64,000 bases of DNA, from contig CACYWP010000016.1 of the NCBI GenBank assembly GCA_902778135.1, positions 1-64,000 of the forward strand. Reading direction: 5' to 3'. The translations under genes were made by a program, and so were the position numbers. This document shows, in pieces, positions 1 through 8,498 of this stretch. The stretch is from an uncultured Coriobacteriaceae bacterium (lineage in GTDB: Bacteria > Actinomycetota > Coriobacteriia > Coriobacteriales > Atopobiaceae). The notes under the pieces are model-generated. The model was not told where the DNA came from and searched no databases. It worked only from the letters and a program-made list of their open reading frames with translations. How positions within the stretch are numbered: the stretch's first letter is position 1; each line of letters opens with the position of its first letter.

Positions 1-755
<755 letters not shown>

Positions 756-756
756 G

Positions 757-2175
757 CTAGGCAAACAGGTCGTCTGCCGTCACGACCGACTGGAACGTCC
801 CCGCATGCGCGTTCTGCCTGAGCCCGTATGGCGTCACGAGGGTGACGTGCATCGCGCTTCTCGTGCTTGTAAGCACCTGGAAGTCGTGCACCTTGTGACG
901 TATGGCCTCCTCCCCCGCTTTGGACAACGCGTAGAGGTCTGTGGCGAACTTCATCTCGCAGACGTTAATGACCTGGTCCTTTCTGTCGATGAGCAGGTCG
1001 ATCTGGCTTCCGTTGATTCCGCGCTCATCGTCTGCTCGACAAGACCACGAGCACACGCTTGTCTGGACCCCCGCAATTCCCAGGGCCCTCTTGATCTGGG
1101 GAACGTGCTCGAGGCAGACCCGCTCGAACGCAAGCCCGCACCACGCGTTGCGGCGAGGGGAGTTCGTGAGGTTCGTCCAGAACCGCTCGTCGCCCTTCGC
1201 CTCCTGCACGAACTTACGGTGGAACAGCACGAAGTTATCCACGAGCTGATACAGGGCACCGTGGCTCTTCTTGCCGTACGCGGCGTATCTCCGCACAAAG
1301 CCGCAACTCTCGAGCTCGCCAAGCTGTTTGGTGAGGGTTCCCGAGTTTGCGACTCCGGCGGCCTGGGCCACCTCGTCGCGCGTCATTCCGCACCCTCGCC
1401 GGGCGAGTCCCTCGACAATGGAGAGGTGCGGCCCGGGGTTCCTGAAGAGAGACGCAAACAGGTAGTCATACTCCCAAGCGAGAGGGGCATCCCTCTCGAA
1501 GAACATGGCGTCGATGCTCTGCGGCAGGCTCTTGCCGCGCTGCAGCTGGTTCCAGTAGTACGGGACGCCCCCCAGGACCATGTAGCCCTCAAGGAGCTGG
1601 TGTCTGTTAAGCGCGACTCCCCGTGCCATGCATAGATGCTCGCACTCCGCCAGGGTGAAGGGCTCGAGGTGTATCTGGGCGGTCAGGCGGTTGTAGAGCC
1701 CTCCCTTGTTGTGAATCACGTTGTCAAGCATCCACGAGGTCGCCGACGCGCACACCACGAGGACCACGTCCCTGCGCGCGGACGCCCACCCGTTCCAGAA
1801 CGACTCAAGCGCGACGAGCATGTTGCTCCTCGGCGTGTCCATCCAGGAGAGCTCGTCGATGAAGATGACCTTTCGCTCGTCGCGAGACGCTCGGATGAGG
1901 CTCTTGAGGAGCGAGAACGCCTCGAGCCAGGACCGGGGAGTATCGAACCCTTCGAGCCCGGCGTCCCTCAGCGAGTCAGCGAAGGCGTACAGCTGGTCGC
2001 TCAGGCTCCCCTTGGCCAAGCCCGCGTGCTGGAAGGTGAACGAGTATCCGAACGACTCGCGGATGAGCATGGTCTTGCCGACCCTGCGTCGACCGTAGAC
2101 AGCGACAAACTGTGACCCCTCCTCGCAAGCGATGCTGTTGAGAAGCGCCTTCTCCCGGTCCCTTCCTACAAACAC
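757..2175 (-). CDS. DUF234-type ATPase with C-terminal nuclease-like domain
   Basis: This is a 472-residue P-loop ATPase of the archaeal-type ATPase/DUF234 family. Visible motifs are Walker A GRRRVGKT near residue 28, Walker B VIFIDELSW near residue 105, a winged-helix segment (GMTRDEVAQAAGV) near 265, and a C-terminal PD-(D/E)XK-like core (QIDLLIDRKD then CEMKFA). The GTG start at 2175 has a good AGGAGG Shine-Dalgarno. The physiological role of the family is unsettled; such genes often sit in accessory DNA. Here it lies immediately after the broken ABC gene's stop, and a copy of that gene's tail lies on its other side, which suggests insertion or rearrangement. The promoter sits in a 14-bp inverted repeat at 2221-2263. 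The family call is firm; the function is unknown. Confidence 0.85.
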   Translation of the reverse strand: MFVGRDREKALLNSIACEEGSQFVAVYGRRRVGKTMLIRESFGYSFTFQHAGLAKGSLSDQLYAFADSLRDAGLEGFDTPRSWLEAFSLLKSLIRASRDERKVIFIDELSWMDTPRSNMLVALESFWNGWASARRDVVLVVCASATSWMLDNVIHNKGGLYNRLTAQIHLEPFTLAECEHLCMARGVALNRHQLLEGYMVLGGVPYYWNQLQRGKSLPQSIDAMFFERDAPLAWEYDYLFASLFRNPGPHLSIVEGLARRGCGMTRDEVAQAAGVANSGTLTKQLGELESCGFVRRYAAYGKKSHGALYQLVDNFVLFHRKFVQEAKGDERFWTNLTNSPRRNAWCGLAFERVCLEHVPQIKRALGIAGVQTSVCSWSCRADDERGINGSQIDLLIDRKDQVINVCEMKFATDLYALSKAGEEAIRHKVHDFQVLTSTRSAMHVTLVTPYGLRQNAHAGTFQSVVTADDLFA

Positions 2176-2220
2176 GCGTCCTCCTGCAAACCATCGTAGT
2201 GCGCTTAAGATATCTTCTGT

Positions 2221-2263
2221 TGCTACTTTTAGCGGATTATAACATAGTTCGCTAAAAGTAGCA
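2221..2263 (-). promoter_or_regulatory. Perfect 14-bp inverted repeat carrying the ATPase promoter
   Basis: Arms at 2221-2234 and 2250-2263 are perfectly complementary (TGCTACTTTTAGCG and its complement) with a 15-base loop. Read on the minus strand, a consensus TATAAT (-10) sits in the loop at 2236-2241, about 55 bases upstream of the ATPase start. The half motif TAGCGGA-TATAA recurs at 2280-2290. The layout suggests an operator over the promoter; the binding protein is unknown. Confidence 0.6.
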
Positions 2264-2353
2264 TGACCGACTATGATTTAGCGGACTATAAGCTCAGTCA
2301 TAGCGACGGTAACGAACGGGCGAACCGGCAATTATTCATGCAGCGCAACGCTG

Positions 2354-2485
2354 TTCAAGCGTATCGTGGTGCTCGAGAACGGCGCCGTCGTGGAGGACGG
2401 CACCCACGCCGAGTTCAGCCGCGCGGGCGGCACCTACGAGAGCCTCTGGGACCGCCAGACCGGAGCCTTCCTCGAGGCGGAGTAA
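2354..2485 (+). pseudogene. Relic: C-terminal tail of the same ABC exporter
   Basis: In frame from 2354 this stretch encodes the last ~44 residues of an ABC exporter ([19 protein letters not shown] ... ending FLEAE-stop). It is nearly identical to the tail of the broken gene at 1-755, with only a few substitutions. Nothing upstream of base ~2354 matches an ABC domain. It is a fragment, probably left when the region between two exporter copies was rearranged or replaced by the ATPase gene. No start codon or ribosome site serves it. Confidence 0.75.
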
Positions 2486-2509
2486 AGAACCTGAGTAAGC
2501 AAAAATGAA

Positions 2510-3024
2510 CTAGCTTCCCAACGTGAACGCCGCGTAGAGGGGCAACCCTGCCAACGTGCAGCCGGTCCCCTCGATCACCGACTCCGAGTAGTTCTGCTCC
2601 GAGAGTCGGTGCTCCTTCGGCGCGCAGCCCTCCTCGACGAGCCTCCTCGGACTCCTCGCCCGCACGTTCCGCCCCGACTTCACCTCCACGGGGACCACCT
2701 CGGCACGCCCCGTCTGGTAGACGAAGTCCACCTCGCCGCTCCCCACCGTGGGCTTCGGCATCCAGTAGAACGTCTCGACCCCGTTTGCCGTAAGCGCCTG
2801 CATGACCGCGTTCTCGGCCAGGGCCCGCGGAAGTCGCTCGAGAGGACGTCCTGGAGCTCCGGGTCGAGGTAGATCTCCGCGCCCACGCGGAACTTCCGGA
2901 ACATCAGGCCCGTATCCGCGACGTAGGCCTTGAAGTAGCTACCCTCCTCGTCGTTGTACGGCGCGAAGGGGAAGCGCGTGTCACACGTGAGGTCGTTCAG
3001 CGTCACGATACTGCTGCCGCACAT
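2510..3024 (-). pseudogene. DUF4143 ATPase, C-terminal fragment with frameshift
   Basis: Two overlapping reading frames together give the C-terminal half of a DUF4143-type ATP-binding protein. The upstream frame has KAYVADTGLMFRKFRVGAE and ends its homology at SDFRG. The other frame resumes with ALAENAVMQAL, then GEVDFVYQTG and VVPVEVKSGRNVRARS, the nuclease-like core usual in the family, and runs to the natural C-terminus (LPLYAAF). The two join if one base is missing near 2825, in a GGGCCC run. The AAA N-terminal half is absent. It is read as a degraded gene; a base-call error at the frameshift is possible, but the missing N-terminus is real. Confidence 0.75.
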
Positions 3025-3110
3025 CTAGAGACGGATAGGCGTAATGGAGTTCGCCCGGCTTCCGAAGCCAGCCAAGTCCCTTGGCACGAACGCGACCTCT
3101 CCTACACCAA

Positions 3111-3290
3111 TCAACTCTTGCGATAGACCGTATAACAGACGCTTCCGAAGATGAACAGGGCTACGCCACCCGTCACGAGGGCGGACAGCATCCAAGAGCC
3201 TGCCTCGGGACCGTACAGGCCAAAGAGCACCAAGAAGACGCTCACCACCATGCAAGCCAGGCCTGCCATCTTCACCACGGTCTCGCTCAC
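3111..3290 (-). CDS. Small two-helix membrane protein (possible immunity or accessory protein)
   Basis: This is a 59-residue ORF starting with GTG at 3290 behind a strong AGGAGG. Its start overlaps the stop of the upstream ABC exporter frame (GTGA), so the two are translationally coupled. It has two hydrophobic segments, about residues 7-27 (ACMVVSVFLVLFGLYG) and 34-52 (MLSALVTGGVALFIFG), and a short basic tail (YTVYRKS). I recognise no family. Small two-helix proteins next to double-glycine peptides and exporters are often immunity or accessory factors, which is the inference here. It is the last gene of the minus-strand peptide/exporter cassette. Confidence 0.6.
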   Translation of the reverse strand: MSETVVKMAGLACMVVSVFLVLFGLYGPEAGSWMLSALVTGGVALFIFGSVCYTVYRKS

Positions 3291-4858
3291 GCTACCTCCT
3301 CTTCGCTTCGGATCCTGCGTGCGGCCAAGGCATCAACCATGCGCGCGTAGGTGTCGCCAGCCTCAAGCAGTCTTTCGTGGGTTCCCATCTCCACCACCGA
3401 GCCGGATGCAAGCACCACAATCTTGTCCGCGGAACGAATCGTCCTAACTTGTGGGCAATGACCAGCGTGGTCTTGTCCTGGCACAGCTCTGTCATGGCCG
3501 TCTGGATGGCGCTCTCGTTATCGGCATCAAGATTGGCCGTCGCCTCGTCCAAGATCACGACAGGCGCGTCCTTCAGAATGCAGCGTGCAATGGAAATCCG
3601 CTGGGCCTCGCCACCGGAAAGGCTCGCCCCACCCTCGCCGACGATGGTGTCAAACCCATACGGCAGCCGCTGGATGAAGTCGAAGCACTGCGCACGGCGT
3701 GCAGCCTCCTCCACCTCTTCCCGCGTGGCATCGCGCTTGCCAAACGCGATGTTGTTGAACACCGTGTCCTCAAAGAGGTACACCCGCTGAAACACCACGC
3801 TGAGCTGCTCCATGAGCACGGCAAGCGGAAGCTCGCGCACGTCAACACCGTTCAGCAGGATCTCCCCATCCCAAACGTCCCAAAAGCGGGCGAGCAGGTT
3901 GGCGATGGTCGTTTTGCCCGATCCGCTCTGGCCCACCAGGGCAACGGTCTGGCCCGCATCGGCCGCAAAGCTGATGCCATGCAGCACCTCCTCATCCGTA
4001 TAACCAAAGCGGACGTCCTTGAATTCCAGCACGGGGATACCTGCCGCCACGGGTGGCAGCCCCTTGGTCCCCTGATCCTCAAGCTGGGGCTCGTCGAGCA
4101 CCTCCTCCAGACGGTTGAGCGCCGTAGACATGATGGATATCTGGCTGCTGAACCCGTACAGGTGCTTCAACGGCCCAAAGAGGTTGAACGCAAAAAGCAA
4201 GACGCCCATGAACATCGCAAGCTGCAAGCTGCCTTGCTCAAAGAGCCGAATGGAGGCCGCCATGATGCCCGTCATACCCAGACCGTACACCACATTCAGG
4301 CGACGGTCCCACGGAGAGTGATTGCGCTCAAAGGCGAGGTTCGACTCAGTCATGTCAGAAAAGGCCTGCCTCAGTTCTGCCGCACCGTCACTCGTACGGT
4401 TGAAGCTCTTGATGACTCCGATGCCCTCGGTGTATTCGAGAATGGCAGCCGTAAGGTCTTCGATCGACTGCTGTCGCCGGTCAGAGTCATCCTCGCTTTC
4501 GCGATGCATGAACTGAGCCACCACAACAGCCAGCACGACCGTAGCCAGGCCGATGCCTCCCACCACGGGATGCAGCCAAAACAGAAACGCAATCATGAGC
4601 GCTTCCGAGAAGATGTCGCTCATCAACTCTGCGAGCACCTGCATGCTGTGCTCCTCGATGAAAACCATGTCATTCGAGAGCACCGAAGAGATTCTGCCTA
4701 TGTTCCCCTCGCTGAAGTATCCCATGGGCAAACGTCGCAGATGGTCAGCCAGCTTCAGACGCACGTCTGCAAAGAGCTCGTACCCGGCGCTTGACTGCAG
4801 GCGGTCCGCAATGTTCTGGAATACCGACTGAAGGGCGCCCGCGTTGCCCCGGGCGCCT
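3287..4858 (-). pseudogene. ABC exporter (permease-ATPase), N-terminally truncated and frameshifted
   Basis: This is an ABC half-exporter with a transmembrane domain (from GYELFADVRLKLADHLRRLP) followed by a nucleotide-binding domain with Walker A (GQSGSGKTT), signature LSGGEAQR, Walker B and LDEATANLD. The first one or two membrane helices and the start codon are missing. Homology begins about 4850 and runs back without a start into the stop region of the preceding peptide gene, so a deletion probably fused them. A second lesion near 3438 shifts the frame after AHKL; the tail resumes as RTIRSADKIVVL and ends EEEVA at 3287. An internal GTG at 4764 could start a shorter product lacking the first helices. 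It was probably the exporter for the peptides at 4880-5118. Confidence 0.8.
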
Positions 4859-4879
4859 GCCGCTGTACTCTGTTGGGGC

Positions 4880-5047
4880 TTAGAACTGGAGGGAGTTGTA
4901 GTACTGGATGACGTAGTCGTAGTACTCGTCGGCGTTCTCGTTCCCCTCGAGGAAGGAGAACTTGTCGAGGACCTGCTCGAGGCTCATGCCGGTCTTCTTC
5001 CAGATGTAGACGAACGAATCGATGTTGTACTTCTCCAGCTCGGTCAT
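4880..5047 (-). CDS. Small acidic peptide, second ORF of a possible split RiPP/bacteriocin precursor
   Basis: This is a 55-residue ORF beginning MTELEKYNIDSFVYIWKK and ending YYNSLQF. It is rich in acidic and aromatic residues and has no signal peptide. Its ATG overlaps the stop of the upstream 24-residue ORF (ATGA). If one base is missing in the run GGCGGGGCGGC at about 5050, both ORFs form one 79-residue precursor: a leader ending in GG followed by this segment as core. As it stands it could be translated by coupling. I recognise no family. Directly downstream lies the truncated ABC exporter. Confidence 0.5.
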   Translation of the reverse strand: MTELEKYNIDSFVYIWKKTGMSLEQVLDKFSFLEGNENADEYYDYVIQYYNSLQF

Positions 5048-5118
5048 GCCGCCCCGCCGGCGATGTCCTCGAGAAGGTCCTCGGGGATCTCGACGCCCTC
5101 GAACTCGCGCTCTGCCAT
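5044..5118 (-). CDS. Double-glycine-type leader peptide (24 residues)
   Basis: This ORF of 24 codons starts at 5118 behind AAAGGAAG and encodes an acidic peptide ending IPEDLLEDIAGGAA. The pattern of hydrophobic and acidic residues before Gly-Gly is that of leader peptides cut by C39 or related proteases during export of bacteriocins and RiPPs. The leader ends only two residues after GG, so either the core was lost to a frameshift or the core is the overlapping 55-residue ORF. It lies first in the minus-strand cassette with an ABC exporter. Confidence is high for the leader-like motif and low for the product. Confidence 0.5.
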   Translation of the reverse strand: MAEREFEGVEIPEDLLEDIAGGAA

Positions 5119-5164
5119 GATGGTCGCTTCCTTTCGTTGGTGGCTGCCCGCCCTTTGCTTATTA

Positions 5165-5225
5165 ATACGCGTCACAGGCCGTTCCGTCCCAGCAATGCCG
5201 GAGACACGCCACAGGCCGTTTCGTC
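5165..5225 (-). repeat. Two ~22-bp direct repeats upstream of the leader peptide
   Basis: The sequences at 5165-5188 and 5202-5225 share the core CACAGGCCGTT and flanking bases, with about three mismatches and a 37-bp period (between three and four helical turns). They lie roughly 50-110 bases upstream of the leader-peptide start. They could be tandem sites for a regulator; direct repeats are known for LytTR-type regulators of peptide operons. No such regulator gene is in the window. Confidence 0.4.
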
Positions 5226-5311
5226 TTTGGACACTGGGGACGGAGGCTTTCGTCCACGAAGGCACCTTGGGGTGCGGCAAAGGCCCCCACCATGATTTCG
5301 GTGTTGTCCTT

Positions 5312-5560
5312 GGATAGGTCGACGATACCGCCGCTGAGGGCGTCTACGCATTCAACATGCTAGACCTGCGCGCACCCGCAGGCCAACGTGTGCCCGATGT
5401 GGCACTGACGCCCCCGTGGGGCAGGTGTGACCGCGTGGGATTGTGACAGCGGGCCACATGAGCATTGCCCGTACAATCCTCGCCGTCTGCTCGTTCCTGG
5501 CGCTCGACGAGGCGACCCCTACGCCAGGCCCCGAGACCGAGCCCTCGTTGGTTCGCGCAG
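5312..5560 (+). pseudogene. Relic of an ABC exporter ATP-binding domain
   Basis: Two short segments resemble the exporter domain at 1-755. The part at 5317-5385 encodes AAEGVYAFNMLDLRAPAGQRV, the stretch just before Walker A. The part at about 5455-5545 in another frame encodes SIARTILAVCSFLALDEAT, matching the region from after the signature to Walker B. Walker A, the Q-loop and the signature are gone between them. It has no intact frame and cannot be functional. It is the third remnant of this exporter type within 5.6 kb and marks the right edge of the decayed island, abutting the mechanosensitive channel gene. Confidence 0.6.
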
Positions 5561-5561
5561 C

Positions 5562-6305
5562 CTACCAGCGGGCCAGCCAGCTCCTGCCCGAGCATGCCCT
5601 GACGATGGCGCTGCGTGCAGCCAGGGCGTCGGACATGTCACGCAGACCCACCTTCACGTCCAGACGAAAGCCGAACGACCCATATCCCTGCTGGATGAGC
5701 AGCACGCCAAGGTCTGGGTCGACCCACTCGACCACAGCGGCCTCCACCGACTCGCGCACGTCACGCTCCACCTCGGCGATGTCCGCCTCGGGATGGATGT
5801 CCAGCGGGACGATCACCGACCGCGCGGAAAACGGCGAGAGCTTGCGCAGCATGGTGGTGTTAAGCACCGAGTTGGGAATCACGATGACGTCGCCGACCAG
5901 CGTTCGTATGGTCGTCGCGCGCCAGGTGATGTCGGTCACCACCCCCTGGTAGCTGCCCACCTCGATCCAGTCCCCCACCTCGATGACATGCGCGATCATG
6001 AGCCCCAGGCCAGAGATGATGTTCGCGATCGTATTCTGCAGGCCGAACGACACCGCAATCGACGTGACGCCCAAGGCTGCCACGAATGCCGTGGGCTGGA
6101 CCCCGAAGACCGGCTCCAGCACCGACAGCAGCGCCATGAACCAGATGAGCGCACGCACGAGATTGATGAAGATGGAGCCCTTCGGCACGTTGCCCACGGT
6201 AAAGGCGTGCCGAATCGCCTTCGATGCCACCATCTGGACCGCAGCTGCGACGACGCAGGTCACGACCATGATCAGGGCCTTTGTGACTAACTCGTTCTGG
6301 AGCAT
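5562..6305 (-). CDS. MscS-family small-conductance mechanosensitive channel
   Basis: This 247-residue membrane protein of the MscS family opens on membrane tension to release solutes during hypo-osmotic shock. The N-terminus has hydrophobic segments (about residues 8-30 and 45-65). The pore-lining helix and the following beta domain are recognisable from AVSFGLQNTIANIISGLGLMI, then VGDWIEV and WRATTIRTLVGDVIVIPNS. The start at 6305 was chosen because the longer frame adds a non-hydrophobic, GC-biased extension. The last residues (SGRSWLARW) abut the ABC relic, so the natural C-terminus may have been trimmed by the rearrangement. It is transcribed alone. Confidence 0.85.
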   Translation of the reverse strand: MLQNELVTKALIMVVTCVVAAAVQMVASKAIRHAFTVGNVPKGSIFINLVRALIWFMALLSVLEPVFGVQPTAFVAALGVTSIAVSFGLQNTIANIISGLGLMIAHVIEVGDWIEVGSYQGVVTDITWRATTIRTLVGDVIVIPNSVLNTTMLRKLSPFSARSVIVPLDIHPEADIAEVERDVRESVEAAVVEWVDPDLGVLLIQQGYGSFGFRLDVKVGLRDMSDALAARSAIVRACSGRSWLARW

Positions 6306-6456
6306 GGCACGTCCCCTCGTACTCGATGCAGGTATGGGGTCATGGTAGCCCAAGGACGACCTGGCTGTGCCCGGACGCACGAGACGCCGCCACCCACGAA
6401 GATGGCGGCGTCATCCGAAGCCATCATGAGGTCAGATGCGAGAACACCACGCGACC

Positions 6457-7293
6457 CTACTCCCCTGTCTCCAGGAACCGCTCGAGGCGGGCGTTGAACT
6501 CGTCAGGGTACTGCGCGGCCATCAGATGGCCACCCATCACGTGCGTGGGCGTCTCGGGACACAGGGCGTTGAACCAAGGCTCGGCGACGTCCGCCCAATG
6601 CCGGGCGATGAACATCAGGGTCGGGACCCTCTTCGCCGCCTCCTGCGCGATGGCACGGTAATCCGACAGGATCGCATCGCCGAACAGCTCGTGCGCGACC
6701 CAGCACGGCGTGCGGGCACCCATGTCCATGAAGAAGTCGTACTGGTCGTCGCTGATGGGACCCTCCCACATGACCTCGCGCAGGTACTCGTCCCAGAACG
6801 CACGGCTGCTCTCGGGGCTGACGAGCACGCGCGTCATGACCTCTGAGAGCTCTGCGGGGCTGCCCTCGGTCCAGGCGGTGGGGTCCTCGCTGTGCGGCAG
6901 TGGTGACATGTCCACGGTGACCACACCTGCCACGCTCTCGACGCCCGCCTGCTCGAGATAGCTCCACGCCTCGAGGTTTCCGCAGCTCCACCCTATCAGC
7001 GTGGGCCTCTCGATGCCCAACGCGGCAACCACCTTGACGAGGTCGGCGCCGTGGGTCTGGTAGTCGTTCCCCATGGGAGCCTTGGTGGAAAGGCCCTGGC
7101 CACGCGGGTCGACGAGCACCACGCGATAGCGGTCGCGGAAGTGCTCGAGCTGGGCCATGAACACCTCGCCCGAGAAGGTGAGACCGGGAATGAAGACCAG
7201 GGCAGGCGCATCGGCCGCTCCGGCATCCCATACGTGAATCTGGACCCCTTCGGCAACGGTGACGAACTTGGACTCGGTACGCTCTGCTGACAT
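6457..7293 (-). CDS. Alpha/beta-hydrolase fold protein
   Basis: This 278-residue single-domain alpha/beta hydrolase has the oxyanion region FIPGLTFSGE, the turn DPRGQGLS, the nucleophile elbow GWSCG with Ser at about residue 99, and a likely catalytic His in VMGGHLMA near the C-terminus. There is no signal peptide, so it is cytoplasmic. The substrate cannot be told from sequence; the fold is shared by esterases, lactonases and peroxidase-type hydrolases. It appears monocistronic with its own promoter: TATACT on the minus strand at 7332-7337, overlapping a perfect 12-bp palindrome. Confidence 0.85.
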   Translation of the reverse strand: MSAERTESKFVTVAEGVQIHVWDAGAADAPALVFIPGLTFSGEVFMAQLEHFRDRYRVVLVDPRGQGLSTKAPMGNDYQTHGADLVKVVAALGIERPTLIGWSCGNLEAWSYLEQAGVESVAGVVTVDMSPLPHSEDPTAWTEGSPAELSEVMTRVLVSPESSRAFWDEYLREVMWEGPISDDQYDFFMDMGARTPCWVAHELFGDAILSDYRAIAQEAAKRVPTLMFIARHWADVAEPWFNALCPETPTHVMGGHLMAAQYPDEFNARLERFLETGE

Positions 7294-7321
7294 GGCAGCC
7301 CTCCCTCTGTGCCGGCTCGAT

Positions 7322-7337
7322 CTCTGTACAGAGTATA
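7322..7337 (-). promoter_or_regulatory. Promoter -10 with overlapping 12-bp palindrome
   Basis: CTCTGTACAGAG at 7322-7333 is a perfect palindrome. Read on the minus strand, TATACT (7332-7337) overlaps its edge, about 35 bases upstream of the hydrolase start. This is the arrangement of an operator next to a -10 box. No -35 match is obvious. Confidence 0.4.
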
Positions 7338-7380
7338 GGGACGGCGGGAGGAGGGCCTGCCCGCCCGGCGGGCGAGCGTG

Positions 7381-7815
7381 CTAGAAGAACAGCGAACGCG
7401 TGCCACCCAACAGCAGCACCACGGTGATGGCCAGGTAGAATGCCAGCTTCATCAGGGGAAACGCGTTGACCTTGCCCTTCAGCTTGAAAGCCACCGAGCA
7501 GATGGAGAAGAGCGTGAACCCCAGGGCCAGCCAATAGCTCGCCGGGCTGCCGGCCCTCAGCATCGCGTACGAGGTCATTCCCTGCACGATGCCGACGACG
7601 AAGGTGACCAAGCCCATCTTCCGGGCAAACGCGGTGCGCCTGGCTGGGTCGGAGAGGCTCTCGACGAAGGAGTCAGGCAGCTCCAACGGGTTCAGCTCGC
7701 GCCTGCCACCCATGTAGATGGCTCCTGTCACCAGACTGAAGACACACAGCACGGCATAGAACGCCGCACACAGGAGAAGTGGGACGTTACGGGATTCGAT
7801 GGCAGTCCACATCAT
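7381..7815 (-). CDS. Uncharacterised integral membrane protein
   Basis: This 144-residue protein has about four predicted helices: near residues 10-33 (VPLLLCAAFYAVLCVFSLVTG), 68-85 (VTFVVGIVQGMTSY), 93-110 (SYWLALGFTLFSICSVAF) and 120-138 (LMKLAFYLAITVVLLL). It has a short cytosolic loop with basic residues (PARRTAFARK). It resembles small DUF3784-like bacterial membrane proteins in layout but I cannot assign a family. It lies between the hydrolase and the histidine phosphatase on the same strand, without obvious shared function. Confidence 0.7.
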   Translation of the reverse strand: MMWTAIESRNVPLLLCAAFYAVLCVFSLVTGAIYMGGRRELNPLELPDSFVESLSDPARRTAFARKMGLVTFVVGIVQGMTSYAMLRAGSPASYWLALGFTLFSICSVAFKLKGKVNAFPLMKLAFYLAITVVLLLGGTRSLFF

Positions 7816-7880
7816 CAGGGCATCCTCTCACATGTTCGCACCAGACGGCCGTCTGGTGGGCACCGTCGGCCTGCACGTCC

Positions 7881-8459
7881 TCACAGGACCAGCTCCCGTG
7901 GCACGCCGATGCGCCCGTCGCACACGTCGGCGGTGTAGACCGCACAGTTTCCGATGTTCTTCGACCAGTAGAAACCGCCCGAATCGGGCGTCAGGTATTC
8001 GAGGATGCCCTTCATGGCAATGGCATGGGTGGAGACGAGGACGTCTTCCTCCTCCGCAAGCTCCTTGACCTCCTCGACGAACTGGCCCGTTCGCGATACC
8101 ACCTGGGCCAGCTGCTCCATCCCCTCGGGAGCCGGGTTGTGGACGAAGTCGCTGAAGAAGGTGATGATCTCCGGTGCGGGATGCCGCAGGTCGGTACCCT
8201 CGTAGGGGCCATAGTCCATCTCGATCAGCCGCTCGTCGGTCGCCACCGGCACCCCAGGCGCCACCAGCTCTGCCGTCCGCACGGCCCTTTGCAGCGGGCT
8301 CGACCACACGTGCGCGAAGACGACGCCCCGCTCGGCAAGACGGCGTCCCGTCTCACGCGCCTGCTCGACACCGGTCGCATTGAGCGGGTGGTCGCTGCGT
8401 CCCTGCAGGGCATGCGCACTGTTCAGCTCCGTCTGGCCGTGGCGGATGACATAGATCAT
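7881..8459 (-). CDS. Histidine phosphatase (phosphoglycerate mutase-like) family protein
   Basis: This 192-residue protein has the family signature RHGQTELN at residues 6-13, where His7 is the phosphate-accepting residue, and the second catalytic His in STHAIAMKG. A conserved acidic residue follows in LIEMDYGPYEG. It is probably a cytoplasmic phosphatase acting on a small phosphometabolite. Enzymes of this family range from phosphoglycerate mutase to alpha-ribazole phosphatase; no cobalamin genes are nearby, so the substrate stays open. The gene ends 40 bases before the amidohydrolase, and the two may share a transcript. Confidence 0.85.
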   Translation of the reverse strand: MIYVIRHGQTELNSAHALQGRSDHPLNATGVEQARETGRRLAERGVVFAHVWSSPLQRAVRTAELVAPGVPVATDERLIEMDYGPYEGTDLRHPAPEIITFFSDFVHNPAPEGMEQLAQVVSRTGQFVEEVKELAEEEDVLVSTHAIAMKGILEYLTPDSGGFYWSKNIGNCAVYTADVCDGRIGVPRELVL

Positions 8460-8498
8460 GCAACCATCTCCTCTCTGCCCGCATCGACTGTGACACTC

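Noticed and set aside
3025-3255. Minus-strand ORF of 76 codons
   Set aside because: It overlaps the better-supported 59-residue membrane protein in another frame and has no ribosome site.
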